Positions 36,060 through 44,866 of a stretch of 64,000 nucleotides of DNA are shown in pieces. The translations under genes were made by a program, and so were the position numbers. How positions within the stretch are numbered: position 1 is the stretch's first letter; each line of letters begins with the position of its first letter. A model generated the notes under the pieces. The model worked only from the letters and a program-made list of their open reading frames with translations. It did no database searches and had not been told where the DNA came from. This DNA is from MedAcidi-G1 sp002294285 (lineage in GTDB: Bacteria > Actinomycetota > Acidimicrobiia > Acidimicrobiales > MedAcidi-G1): the NCBI GenBank assembly GCA_963999645.1, contig CAXEUY010000004.1, forward strand, positions 62,001 to 126,000, in the 5' to 3' direction.

Positions 36060-38163
36060 CACGAGAAAAACACAAAGTAAAAATAAGAAAATTTTGAGCA
36101 TTCTATTTTTGCTGGGTTTATTTTCAGTTAACTGTGCAGACGATCGGCATGGGCTTAATACATCCGGCTATCCGTTAGTTCCAGAAGAAAATTATTCTCC
36201 AACAACTAGTTACTTAAACGAAACAAATTCGACGACAGTAACAAAAGCAACCATCAATTTAGAGGAAGTCGAACTAACAAGTGGATTAATACCGTTCGCA
36301 GCCTGTGATGAACTTCTCAGATACCTCCAAGATGAGGCTTTAAAAAGGGTGGGACCATACGGGCTTGATGGTTTCGGCTGGGGGCCAATTTTTCCAATGC
36401 CGATGATGGAAAGGAGTTTCGCAGACACGGAACCTCTTATGGCATCAGGTCTTGGAAATGATTTTTCTGGAACGAATGTTCAAGAAGTAGGGATAGATGA
36501 ACCAGATTTCATTAAAACAAATGGAGAAATAATCGCCATATTAGAAGACAATAGTTTGCACATAGTTGATCCGAAATCGTTTTCGTCTGAACCTATAGGT
36601 TCAGTTCAACTTGAAGCCCTCTCATGGGGAAGCGAGATGTTTCTCAATGGAAACAGACTCTGGGTTATGGCACAGACTGACCTGTATTCAGTCTCCCCGT
36701 TAATGGCAGAAATAATCCCTATTGACGGATGGAAACCTCGCACGACAATTGTTGAAGTAGATATAACAGATCCATCACAACCGCTGCAAGTAGCGAGCAT
36801 GGTGATTGAAGGTCGTTATGTGAGTGCCAGAGTTGTAGATGGCATTGCAAGAATAGTTGTTTCATCAACTCCTACTGATCTTCCTTTCGTTACACCTCAA
36901 AGTCCTTCAGCAGAAGAAGTCGCTACAAAAGCTAATAGGCAAGCGATAGTTGAAACAACAATCTCTAACTGGGTGCCTTCGTATGTATTTGAAACAAAAG
37001 GTAAAGATGTCGAAGAAGGCCAGTTGATCCAATGCGAAAAAGTTTCCCATCCTCCAAAATTTTCAGGTTTTACTTCACTTTCAGTTTTAGACATTGATCT
37101 AAATTCCGATATGGAGCCTCCTGAAGCGGTAGCTGTCTTAACAGAAGGGGAGAACGTTTACGCAAGTCCAGAGAATCTTTTTATTTCAACAACCGACTAC
37201 CCAGAGGCGATTTCATTTGATCAAGAAAATCTGCAGAGGTCAGAAGAACCTCAATATTTGACTTCTATTCATCAGTTCTCTTTGGGAGCGAGTGAAAAGA
37301 CAGAGTACAGGTCATCGATAGATCTTGAAGGTCATTTACTCAACCAATTCGCTATGTCAGAACATGAAGGACACCTGAGAGTCGCTACTACTAGCGGATC
37401 ACCATGGGGTTTCGACGAAATGAATGAATCGAAAGTGACGGTGATAGCTCTAAGAGAAGGAGGTATGACTCAGGTTGGACAAGTAGGCGGTATGGGTAAG
37501 GGAGAGAGAATATTCGCAGTCAGATTCTTGGAAGATCTCGGTTACATCGTAACTTTTCGACAAACTGACCCTTTTTACACACTTGATCTAGCAATTCCTG
37601 AAGATCCAAAAGTAAAAGGCGAATTAAAAATCACTGGATACAGCGGCTATCTACACCCAATAGAACAAAATCTAGTAATGGGAGTTGGACAAGAAGCTAC
37701 CGAAGATGGTGTCACCACTGGAACTAAAGTAGCTCTTTATGATGTTGAAAATCTTGAAAACCCAAGAGCTTTGGACACATGGTTGCCGGGAGGCGGAAGA
37801 AGCTCAGCGGAATGGGACCACCGTGCTTTTCTGTGGTGGGCGCCCGAGCAAATAGCGGTTCTACCGTTTTCGGATTGGATGAATGGTGACGCCGGAGCAG
37901 TGATGTTGAAAGTAAGAGAGAAAAGATTAGAGGAATTTGGACGCATAACACATTCTTCACCAGATTCACCGCTAGGCGAACAACCTGAATTTCCGATCTC
38001 TATTCAACGTGCGCTAATAATCGGAGAAGAAATCTGGACGTATTCTCGTGGACAACTTCAAGCAAATTTGATTAACGATCTATCAGTAAGCAAAAGAATT
38101 AAATTCGCTACTTTTCTTGAAGACGGCCCGATTGTTCTGCCAGAACCATTCCCAATGCCGTGA
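36052..38163 (+). CDS. Secreted/anchored beta-propeller domain protein
   Basis: A 703-residue exported protein. A hydrophobic N-terminus (ILSILFLLGLFSV) is followed by NCADD; the lipobox is imperfect, so lipidation is uncertain. The rest matches the C-terminal-secreted beta-propeller family (DUF/Beta_propel): NVQEVGIDEPDFIKTNGEIIAIL, SGFTSLSVLDIDL, VRFLEDLGYIVTFRQTDPFYTLDL, and ALDTWLPGGGRSSAEWDHRAFLWW. The function of the family is unknown. The start is a GTG that overlaps leuD, so it may be co-expressed with leuACD. Confidence 0.8.
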   Translation: MLNTRKTQSKNKKILSILFLLGLFSVNCADDRHGLNTSGYPLVPEENYSPTTSYLNETNSTTVTKATINLEEVELTSGLIPFAACDELLRYLQDEALKRVGPYGLDGFGWGPIFPMPMMERSFADTEPLMASGLGNDFSGTNVQEVGIDEPDFIKTNGEIIAILEDNSLHIVDPKSFSSEPIGSVQLEALSWGSEMFLNGNRLWVMAQTDLYSVSPLMAEIIPIDGWKPRTTIVEVDITDPSQPLQVASMVIEGRYVSARVVDGIARIVVSSTPTDLPFVTPQSPSAEEVATKANRQAIVETTISNWVPSYVFETKGKDVEEGQLIQCEKVSHPPKFSGFTSLSVLDIDLNSDMEPPEAVAVLTEGENVYASPENLFISTTDYPEAISFDQENLQRSEEPQYLTSIHQFSLGASEKTEYRSSIDLEGHLLNQFAMSEHEGHLRVATTSGSPWGFDEMNESKVTVIALREGGMTQVGQVGGMGKGERIFAVRFLEDLGYIVTFRQTDPFYTLDLAIPEDPKVKGELKITGYSGYLHPIEQNLVMGVGQEATEDGVTTGTKVALYDVENLENPRALDTWLPGGGRSSAEWDHRAFLWWAPEQIAVLPFSDWMNGDAGAVMLKVREKRLEEFGRITHSSPDSPLGEQPEFPISIQRALIIGEEIWTYSRGQLQANLINDLSVSKRIKFATFLEDGPIVLPEPFPMP

Positions 38164-38183
38164 GATTCAAAAATGAAAACCTT

Positions 38184-38783
38184 TCACGAAACAGAATGAG
38201 CTTGGTCAACTAGAGAAAAAATCCCTTCCAGATCTAGATGCCCCATATGGGTTGCAACATTGCCTTCAGAGGTGATTACAGCAAAAGCTGGTTGGTTTAT
38301 AACACCAAATTTTCTCCACACTTCACCCCTGTCTGCGATGTTAGTGAAGTTCAACCCCCACTCTAAAACCCTTTTTCTTCCAAGCTCAGGATTTAGAATC
38401 GCTCCAACCCCCACGACTTTAAGTAAATTATTTGCTGCAACGACCGTCGGAGCTTCTCTACGACATGTAAGTCAATTAGGAGCCCAAAACCAGAAAAGAA
38501 CATCCTGGCCAAATCTATTTCCATTTTGCGAAAGATTATCAGTCGCTTCATCACCATCTAGCCAAAGTTCACGTCCATCAACCGTTTCACCTTCTGTAGT
38601 TACTGCAATGAAATCAAGCTCAGGTGGTACGACGATTTCCACAATGGTAGTAGTTGTCTCAACTCGAGGAACTGTCGTTGAGGAAGAAGAAGATTTGGCA
38701 GAAGTCATAGAATCATTTGGAATCGGATTTGAACAACCCAAAATCACCAGAGATAGACCAAATGTCAAACAAAAACCGCGCAC
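38184..38783 (-). CDS. Thioredoxin-like lipoprotein, probable selenoprotein with in-frame TGA (UxxC)
   Basis: Reading through TGA at 38472-38474 gives a 199-residue protein. A signal peptide ends in lipobox VILGC (Cys17); a Ser/Thr-rich linker follows; then a TlpA-like thioredoxin fold begins with DVLFWFWAPN-TGA-LTCRREAP. The TGA is residue 104 and replaces the first Cys of the CxxC active site, with Cys107 as the second. Downstream the fold continues normally, including the cis-Pro region GVINQPAFAVI and a final GHLD helix. A GGUC-loop hairpin follows the TGA. The protein should be a membrane-anchored, outward-facing thiol oxidoreductase. It converges on the beta-propeller gene. Confidence 0.87.
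38434..38453 (-). promoter_or_regulatory. Candidate bacterial SECIS hairpin of the thioredoxin-like lipoprotein
   Basis: On the minus strand, GCT-C-CGAC and GTTG-C-AGC form a 3+4 bp stem with a C-C mismatch and one G-U pair, closing on the loop GGTC. The loop begins 26 nt after the TGA. GGU(C) in the loop is the hallmark recognised by SelB in well-studied bacterial SECIS elements. Confidence 0.65.
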
Positions 38784-38816
38784 GGAATAACTTTACGTCG
38801 GATACCGTCAAAATAA

Positions 38817-38903
38817 GTGAGCACAAGGCGTTTAATTATTTCAGCACTTTTTTGTGGTTTGGCAATCCTGTTTGCATTTGCCATTCAAGTGCTTTTAGCT
38901 TGA
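38817..38903 (+). CDS. Possible 28-residue single-helix membrane protein
   Basis: A GTG-started ORF encodes MSTRRLIISALFCGL followed by AILFAFAIQVLLA and a TGA stop. Two Arg before an uninterrupted hydrophobic stretch of about 20 residues is the ideal layout of a small inner-membrane protein. TACCGT, -10-like, ends eight bases before the GTG, suggesting leaderless expression from the divergent promoter region shared with the thioredoxin-like gene. It precedes lpd by 46 bases. I know no homologue. Confidence 0.4.
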   Translation: MSTRRLIISALFCGLAILFAFAIQVLLA

Positions 38904-38949
38904 AGTAAGTAAAAAAGACTGAAACAATTCAAAACTAAGAAGTGAAAAT

Positions 38950-40359
38950 ATGACAGAAAATTATGATTTAGTTGTAATTGGGGGTGGACCTGCTGGTTAT
39001 GCAGCGGCTCTTTACGGTTCAGCTGCTGGACTTAAAGTAGCACTCGTAGAAGAAAATAAAATCGGAGGAACATGCCTTCATGTCGGATGCATCCCCGCAA
39101 AGGAACTTCTAGAGACCGCCTCAGTGCTAAGAGCAGTGCGTCAAGCACAGGATTTTGGAATTGAAACAATTAAAGAGCCTGCGATTGACCTTTCGATAAG
39201 CCAAAATCGAAAACAAACAGTTATTGATCAACTTTTCACCGGACTTAATTCCTTACTGGTCGGACGCGAAGTCACCATCTATTCAGGAAAAGGGTTTTTA
39301 GGACCCGAGCGAAAAATCGAAATTAAAAAAGATAATGAAACTGAAACCATCCAGGGTAAAAATGTGCTTCTAGCCACAGGTTCCACACCGCGCACGATTG
39401 AAGGATTTGAAATCGATGGAAAGATTGTAGTGACGAGTGATGAATTTCTATCTCTTGATCAAATTCCCGATCGTGTTGCAGTAATTGGAGGTGGTGCCAT
39501 CGGATGCGAATTTGCTTCACTGCTAAATGATTTGGGTTCATCAGTCACTTTGCTCGAGAGCCTTGATGAAATACTTGCAGGATGCGACAAAGATGTCTCA
39601 ACTTCATTAAGAAGATCGTTCTCAAAAAAGGGAATAGACATCCAGACAGGAGTGAAAGTTGAAGGGCATGAAAGCGATGGCCAGAAGACAACCCTTAGCT
39701 GGTCTAAAGATGGTGACGTAAATCAATTAGAAGTTGATTTAGTAGTCGTATCTGTCGGTCGACAACCAAATGGTAATTCTGCTGGACTACAAAATACTCA
39801 AATAGGAATAGATGAAAAAGGTTATATAGAAGTTGATGAGAGACTAAAAACAAAAGAACAAGGAGTTTGGGCTGCAGGAGACGTTATTAACACCCCACAG
39901 CTAGCGCACGTAGGTTTCGCTGAAGGAATTTTCGCTGTTAAAGAAATTTTAGGAGAGTGCCCAGTGCCGATCGACCCAGAAACCGTGCCGTGGTGCATTT
40001 ATTGTGACCCCGAAGTCGCTTTTGCAGGTCTAACTGAAGAAAAGGCAAAAGCTGCTGGCTACGAAGTGAGTGTTTCGAAACATCGATATTCAGGAAACGG
40101 AAGAGCGATGATAATTGGTGAAACCGAAGGACTGGTAAAGGTAATCGCAGAGAATAAAGGTGATGGAAAAGCAGGCCGCATTTTGGGTGTGCACATGGTT
40201 GGTCCATGGGTTACAGAACAACTTGGCCAAGCCTATTTAGCAGTAAATCTAGAGGCAACGGTTGATGAAGTCGCTAATCATATTCAAGCCCATCCGACTT
40301 TGAGCGAACTTTTTGGTGAAACTGTTATGTCTCTAACAGGGCGATCTCTCCACGGTTAA
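38950..40359 (+). CDS. lpdA: Dihydrolipoyl dehydrogenase (E3)
   Basis: A 469-residue flavoprotein with the FAD motif GGGPAGYAAA, the redox disulfide in GGTCLHVGCIPAKELLE, the NAD motif GGGAIGCEFASLL, and the C-terminal His-Glu pair in QAHPTLSELFGE. It reoxidises dihydrolipoyl groups of 2-oxoacid dehydrogenases or the glycine system. It lies directly before the lipoate-attachment fusion gene (one base between), so lipoylation and E3 are made together. Some spacing around helices matches the E3 family and not mycothione reductase. Confidence 0.94.
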   Translation: MTENYDLVVIGGGPAGYAAALYGSAAGLKVALVEENKIGGTCLHVGCIPAKELLETASVLRAVRQAQDFGIETIKEPAIDLSISQNRKQTVIDQLFTGLNSLLVGREVTIYSGKGFLGPERKIEIKKDNETETIQGKNVLLATGSTPRTIEGFEIDGKIVVTSDEFLSLDQIPDRVAVIGGGAIGCEFASLLNDLGSSVTLLESLDEILAGCDKDVSTSLRRSFSKKGIDIQTGVKVEGHESDGQKTTLSWSKDGDVNQLEVDLVVVSVGRQPNGNSAGLQNTQIGIDEKGYIEVDERLKTKEQGVWAAGDVINTPQLAHVGFAEGIFAVKEILGECPVPIDPETVPWCIYCDPEVAFAGLTEEKAKAAGYEVSVSKHRYSGNGRAMIIGETEGLVKVIAENKGDGKAGRILGVHMVGPWVTEQLGQAYLAVNLEATVDEVANHIQAHPTLSELFGETVMSLTGRSLHG

Positions 40360-40360
40360 A

Positions 40361-41998
40361 ATGACAGAATTGACTGACCATTCGAAGGAAGCACAACTAC
40401 AGGTTCGATGGTTGGGGAAAGTCCGCTACCGCGACGCTTTAGCAATTCAGCAAATAATAACTTCATACGAACGAGGAAATTATCTTTTATTGCTCGAACA
40501 TCATCCGGTTTACACCATGGGAATAAGAGCCTCAAAGGAAAATTTGAAAATAGAACCAGAGGCAATCGGAGCCGAACTCGAAAAAGCAAACCGAGGTGGA
40601 GATATAACTTTTCATGGCCCAGGGCAGTTGGTTGGCTATCCCTTACTTGAATTGGAAGGAAAACGTGGAGGAGGCATGGCTGACACCGCAGCTTATATAT
40701 ACAGCATCGAAAGTCTCCTTATAGAAACCTGCCAAGAACTCGGTATTAAAAAAATTGGTCGAATAAAAAGATACCCAGGAGTTTGGGTGGACCCCGATGG
40801 TCCTGATCCAAGAAAAATAGCAGCGATAGGTGTCAGATTAAACAAAGCGCGGACAATGCACGGTTTTGCATTAAACGTAAAAACCGACATGACTTTCTAT
40901 GAACACATAGTTCCATGTGGAATAACGGAATATGGAGTTACCTCTTTGGAAAAAGAAGGAATAGATACAACGATGAGAGAAGTCGTAGACCTCATTTCAG
41001 AAAAAGCCGGAAGAATTTGGAGTCGAAAAAAAGTCAACAGAGCAGATGTGTTCTGGGGAGAGGATACAGGAACAGAAAATTCACTTCTTCAAATCGAAAA
41101 AGACTTTGAAAAGATCGATGAACGCAAAAAACCTGAATGGATGAAGGTCAAACTAGCGACAGGTCCTGAATATAGACGATTAAAAAACCTGATGGAAGAA
41201 AAAAAACTAGTGACCGTATGTGAAGAAGCCGGATGTCCAAATATCTTTGATTGCTGGAATGACGGTACGGCAACTTTCATGATTGCTGGAGAACGCTGTA
41301 CGCGAGCTTGCGGTTTCTGTTTAGTTGACACCAGAAAGCCGAATCCTTTAGATCCAAATGAACCGCAAAGGGTAGCGTCAGCAGTTTCGGAAATGGGTTT
41401 AAAACATGCAGTTGTGACATCGGTAGCTAGAGATGACCTCGTCGATGGGGGAGCGGAACATTTTGCAAACACAATAAATATGATCCGTGAAAAAAATCCT
41501 GAAACAAAGATTGAAGTCCTCATACCTGACTGCAAGGGCAACCCTGAAGACCTTGCAGTCATTTTCGATACAAGACCCCATGTGCTTAATCACAACATTG
41601 AAACTGTTCCCAGACTCCAGCGAAAAGTCCGACCTTCGGCGAGCTACGCCAGAAGTCTCGCAGTTCTTGCAAGAGCTAAGAAAGCTAATTTGATAACTAA
41701 AACATCTTTAATCGTTGGCTTAGGTGAAAAAGAATCAGAAATTGACCAATGCTTAACAGACCTAGCAGCTGTTGCCTGTGACATAGTCACCATCGGGCAG
41801 TACCTAAAACCTTCCTCACACCACTTGCCGATAAAAAAATGGGTCACCCCAGATTCCTTCAAACGGTGGACACAAGTGGGTAAAGATTTTGGAATCTCAC
41901 ATGTCGAAGCAAGCCCTCTCACGAGATCTAGTTATCACGCGAGACAGGCCTTAGAGTCCACAGACAGCACATCAGTCGAAATCGGTTTACGAAGTTAG
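40361..41998 (+). CDS. LipB-LipA fusion: octanoyltransferase plus lipoyl synthase
   Basis: A 545-residue bifunctional protein. Residues 10-225 are LipB: RGGDITFHGPGQLVGYP with catalytic Lys152 in RKIAAIGVR and Cys186 in IVPCGITE. Residues 255-545 are LipA: auxiliary-cluster cysteines C287, C292 and C298, radical-SAM cysteines C313, C317 and C320 (CTRACGFC), and the C-terminal RSSYHA. LipB moves octanoyl from ACP to lipoyl domains and LipA inserts the two sulfurs. The frame is continuous, with no stop or start at the join (about 225-258), and both halves are complete. The two genes are normally separate neighbours. Confidence 0.93.
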   Translation: MTELTDHSKEAQLQVRWLGKVRYRDALAIQQIITSYERGNYLLLLEHHPVYTMGIRASKENLKIEPEAIGAELEKANRGGDITFHGPGQLVGYPLLELEGKRGGGMADTAAYIYSIESLLIETCQELGIKKIGRIKRYPGVWVDPDGPDPRKIAAIGVRLNKARTMHGFALNVKTDMTFYEHIVPCGITEYGVTSLEKEGIDTTMREVVDLISEKAGRIWSRKKVNRADVFWGEDTGTENSLLQIEKDFEKIDERKKPEWMKVKLATGPEYRRLKNLMEEKKLVTVCEEAGCPNIFDCWNDGTATFMIAGERCTRACGFCLVDTRKPNPLDPNEPQRVASAVSEMGLKHAVVTSVARDDLVDGGAEHFANTINMIREKNPETKIEVLIPDCKGNPEDLAVIFDTRPHVLNHNIETVPRLQRKVRPSASYARSLAVLARAKKANLITKTSLIVGLGEKESEIDQCLTDLAAVACDIVTIGQYLKPSSHHLPIKKWVTPDSFKRWTQVGKDFGISHVEASPLTRSSYHARQALESTDSTSVEIGLRS

Positions 41999-42017
41999 CT
42001 TTTACGGACAGTAAAAA

Positions 42018-42776
42018 ATGATAAGTCTCGATGCTTCCACAGTTCTTTTGCAATGGGCAGTTGGAGGATTACTATTCCTCTGGGTCACATGCCGTCGCCA
42101 TCAAATAGGTCCGGGTTACGGATGGCTTTTGAGGATTACATACATTGTCATGCTGATCTTATCTTTCGTGATCGGAGCGGTCACTGAAATAGTCCCCGCG
42201 AGAGAAATCATTACCATTTTCATGATTGCGGCTGCAACAATTCCATTAGTTATTTCTTTTGCTGAGAGAAAAGAAGAAAAGAAATCTCTAAATGCAAATT
42301 TAGATATTCTCGCCCCAATGCTTGGACTAGCTGCTTTGATAGTGGCAGCATTTGACGCTGGTGGTCCAACGGTATTAGCTATAGCGCGGATCCTTGTCGG
42401 AGCAATTTTTCTCGGCGCAGTAAGTGATGCGATGCTCTTAGGTCATTGGTACTTGGTGCAGCCGGGCCTAGCTAGAGCCCCTCTTCTCGAATTAGTCAGG
42501 TTAATAGGCGTTATTTGGCCTTTCGAATTGGCAGTACTGCTATACCCCACAGGCATGTGGTCAGTTATTAATGGAAATATAGACGATGGTTACGGAGGGC
42601 TACTCGGCTGGTTCTGGATCGCATGTACGGTTATGACAATAGGTTTGGTATTCGTCACTCGTGCAGCACTAAAGGAAAGACAATACTCTGCTGTGATGGC
42701 TGCGACCGGATTGTTATACCTGGCGATATTGACAGGATTCGGAATGGATCTAGTAGCAAGAGCAACACTTGCCTAA
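42018..42776 (+). CDS. Multi-pass membrane protein, unknown
   Basis: A 252-residue protein with about seven or eight hydrophobic helices. A conserved-looking motif is SDAMLLGHWYLVQPGL, with a His inside the membrane region, followed by ARAPLLELVRLIGVIWPFELAVLLYP. I recognise no family. The intramembrane His and Arg-rich loops could bind a cofactor such as haem, but this is speculation. It starts 19 bases after lipBA and precedes the cobalamin adenosyltransferase by 52 bases. Confidence 0.65.
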   Translation: MISLDASTVLLQWAVGGLLFLWVTCRRHQIGPGYGWLLRITYIVMLILSFVIGAVTEIVPAREIITIFMIAAATIPLVISFAERKEEKKSLNANLDILAPMLGLAALIVAAFDAGGPTVLAIARILVGAIFLGAVSDAMLLGHWYLVQPGLARAPLLELVRLIGVIWPFELAVLLYPTGMWSVINGNIDDGYGGLLGWFWIACTVMTIGLVFVTRAALKERQYSAVMAATGLLYLAILTGFGMDLVARATLA

Positions 42777-42828
42777 AATTGAAACGATCTCGAGTGTCTG
42801 AGCATTTGGTCCCGTTAGGATTATCCGA

Positions 42829-43368
42829 ATGAAGGTATATACACGACGCGGGGATGACGGTTCCACAGATCTTCTTTATGGAGGGCGCGTTTCGAAAAGT
42901 GACTTGCGGCCAGAAGTCTACGGAGATGTAGACGAGACTCAGGCATTCATAGGTCTAGCTAGGGCTGCAGCAAATGAAGAGCTCTCAAATTTTCTACTAA
43001 AGATTGAACGTGAGCTATGGATAGTGATGGCTGAACTTGCTTGCAATCCTGAAAAAATTGACAACCTTGACGAAAGTAGTCGTGTAACCGAAGAGATGGT
43101 GAAAGGTCTAGAAGACCTAATAGATGGCGTCAGTGAAAAATTCGAACCACCCACAGAATTTGTGGTTCCCGGTGAAAACGAGGTCGCAGCCAGACTAGAT
43201 GTTGCGAGAACTGTGTGTCGCCGTGCTGAAAGATCAGCTGTGGGTCTTTCACTTAAAGAATCAAATGTAGTCCCATACCTAAATAGACTTTCAGATTTCC
43301 TCTGGAGCGCTGCGCGCTGGCAAGAAGGTGAATCTGTTACAACTAAATCTATTTCCGTATCAGAATAA
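42829..43368 (+). CDS. Cob(I)alamin adenosyltransferase, PduO type
   Basis: A 179-residue protein beginning KVYTRRGDDGSTDLLYGGRVSK, the ATP-binding N-terminus of PduO/MMAB enzymes, with the C-terminal motif ARTVCRRAERSAVGL and LNRLSDFLWSAARW. It adds the adenosyl group to cobalamin to make coenzyme B12. No B12 enzyme is in this window, so B12 use is expected elsewhere in the genome. Confidence 0.93.
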   Translation: MKVYTRRGDDGSTDLLYGGRVSKSDLRPEVYGDVDETQAFIGLARAAANEELSNFLLKIERELWIVMAELACNPEKIDNLDESSRVTEEMVKGLEDLIDGVSEKFEPPTEFVVPGENEVAARLDVARTVCRRAERSAVGLSLKESNVVPYLNRLSDFLWSAARWQEGESVTTKSISVSE

Positions 43369-43392
43369 CTAAATATCTAATTAGGAGAAAAC

Positions 43393-44856
43393 ATGACAAT
43401 AAGCTTCACAACTGCAAGACGTTTACCCGCCAATGCAGCAGTAGTCGCATACGGAATCAACTCGGACGAACTAAACAGTCTTCCAACAGGCTTTAATTCC
43501 ACACAACTTAAAAAGCTTGGTTTCAAAGGCGAAATAGGACAAGTTCAGATACTTCCAGAGGGAAACAAACTCATAGCAGCTGTGGGACTAGGTGAGTCAA
43601 AAGAAATCACCCCGACAAAATTGAGAAGCGCCGCAGCGGCACTTGCAAGGGCAACCCGTAGGCACAGCTCATTAGCGACCGATCTAGTTGCCAGTTCGAA
43701 TATCGAAACCACTCAGGCTGTTCAATCAGTGGTGGAAGGAATAGCTCTGGCGCTTTACAAATTTGATTACAAGTCATCCTCAACAAGAAATAAAGAAGAT
43801 GAAGCCTTAAAAAAGGTGATACTCGCAGGCAGCACATCATCTGCAACTAATTCTGCGTTATCGAAAGCAACTTCAGTTGTCGAAGGTGTCATGTTAGCTC
43901 GAGATTTTGTTAACGAACCCGGAGGAAGTCTCACGCCGCAAGTATTCGCCCGAAAAGTAACAGCCATGGCTAAGGAAAAAGGACTTGCGATAAAGGTTAT
44001 GGACGAAGCAGCTATAAAAAAAGCAGGCTTAGGCGGTTTATTGGGAGTAAATCGGGGATCGGACAACCCTCCAAGATTCGTTGAATTGACTTATAAGCCA
44101 AAAGGTGCAGCAAAAGCCACCTTGGCTCTGGTTGGAAAAGGAATAACTTTTGACTCCGGTGGTCTCTCAATCAAACCATGGCAAGGAATGTCTGAAATGA
44201 AAACAGACATGGGAGGAGCCGCCGCAGTAATAGGAGCGATGTCCACACTTTCTTCTTTGGAGCCAAAAATAAGAGTCAGAGGTTATCTGCCAATGACCGA
44301 CAACATGCTTGGAGGAGATGCGACAAGACCGGGAGACGTTCTGAAAATACGAAATGGCAAAACTATTGAAGTAATAAATACCGATGCAGAAGGAAGGCTC
44401 ATACTTGCCGATGCGCTTTCGTTGGCTAGTGAAGCTAAACCCGATGCAATAGTAGATCTGGCGACACTAACTGGCGCATGCATGGTTGCACTCGGATCAG
44501 ATATAGCGGGGCTAATGGGTAAAAACAATGCCTTCCTCAGCCAAGTTGAAAAAGCGGCAGAAGATGCAGGCGAAAAAGTCTGGCAACTGCCACTGCCGGA
44601 TGAATACAAAGATTTATACAAGTCTCCTATCGCAGATATGAAAAACATAAGTGCCGGAGGATATGGTGGTGCGATTACAGCCGGACTGATTCTTTCAGAA
44701 TTCGTAACAGAAGGAATTCCATGGGCACACCTAGATATAGCCGGACCAGCTAGAGCTGATAAAGACAGCTCGGAAATCGTAGAAGGGGGAACAGGTTTCG
44801 GGGTTAGAACACTCATAAAGCTAATTCAAACATTTGAAACCCCTAAACCTGAATAG
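43393..44856 (+). CDS. pepA: Leucyl aminopeptidase (M17)
   Basis: A 487-residue protein with the two-metal active site blocks GKGITFDSGGLSIKP, MKTDMGGAAAVIGAM and the signature NTDAEGRLILADAL. The N-terminal 170 residues are the variable macro-like domain. Cytosolic, hexameric in the family; removes N-terminal residues from peptides. A good AGGAG site precedes the ATG. Confidence 0.95.
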   Translation: MTISFTTARRLPANAAVVAYGINSDELNSLPTGFNSTQLKKLGFKGEIGQVQILPEGNKLIAAVGLGESKEITPTKLRSAAAALARATRRHSSLATDLVASSNIETTQAVQSVVEGIALALYKFDYKSSSTRNKEDEALKKVILAGSTSSATNSALSKATSVVEGVMLARDFVNEPGGSLTPQVFARKVTAMAKEKGLAIKVMDEAAIKKAGLGGLLGVNRGSDNPPRFVELTYKPKGAAKATLALVGKGITFDSGGLSIKPWQGMSEMKTDMGGAAAVIGAMSTLSSLEPKIRVRGYLPMTDNMLGGDATRPGDVLKIRNGKTIEVINTDAEGRLILADALSLASEAKPDAIVDLATLTGACMVALGSDIAGLMGKNNAFLSQVEKAAEDAGEKVWQLPLPDEYKDLYKSPIADMKNISAGGYGGAITAGLILSEFVTEGIPWAHLDIAGPARADKDSSEIVEGGTGFGVRTLIKLIQTFETPKPE

Positions 44857-44866
44857 GCCACAATAG

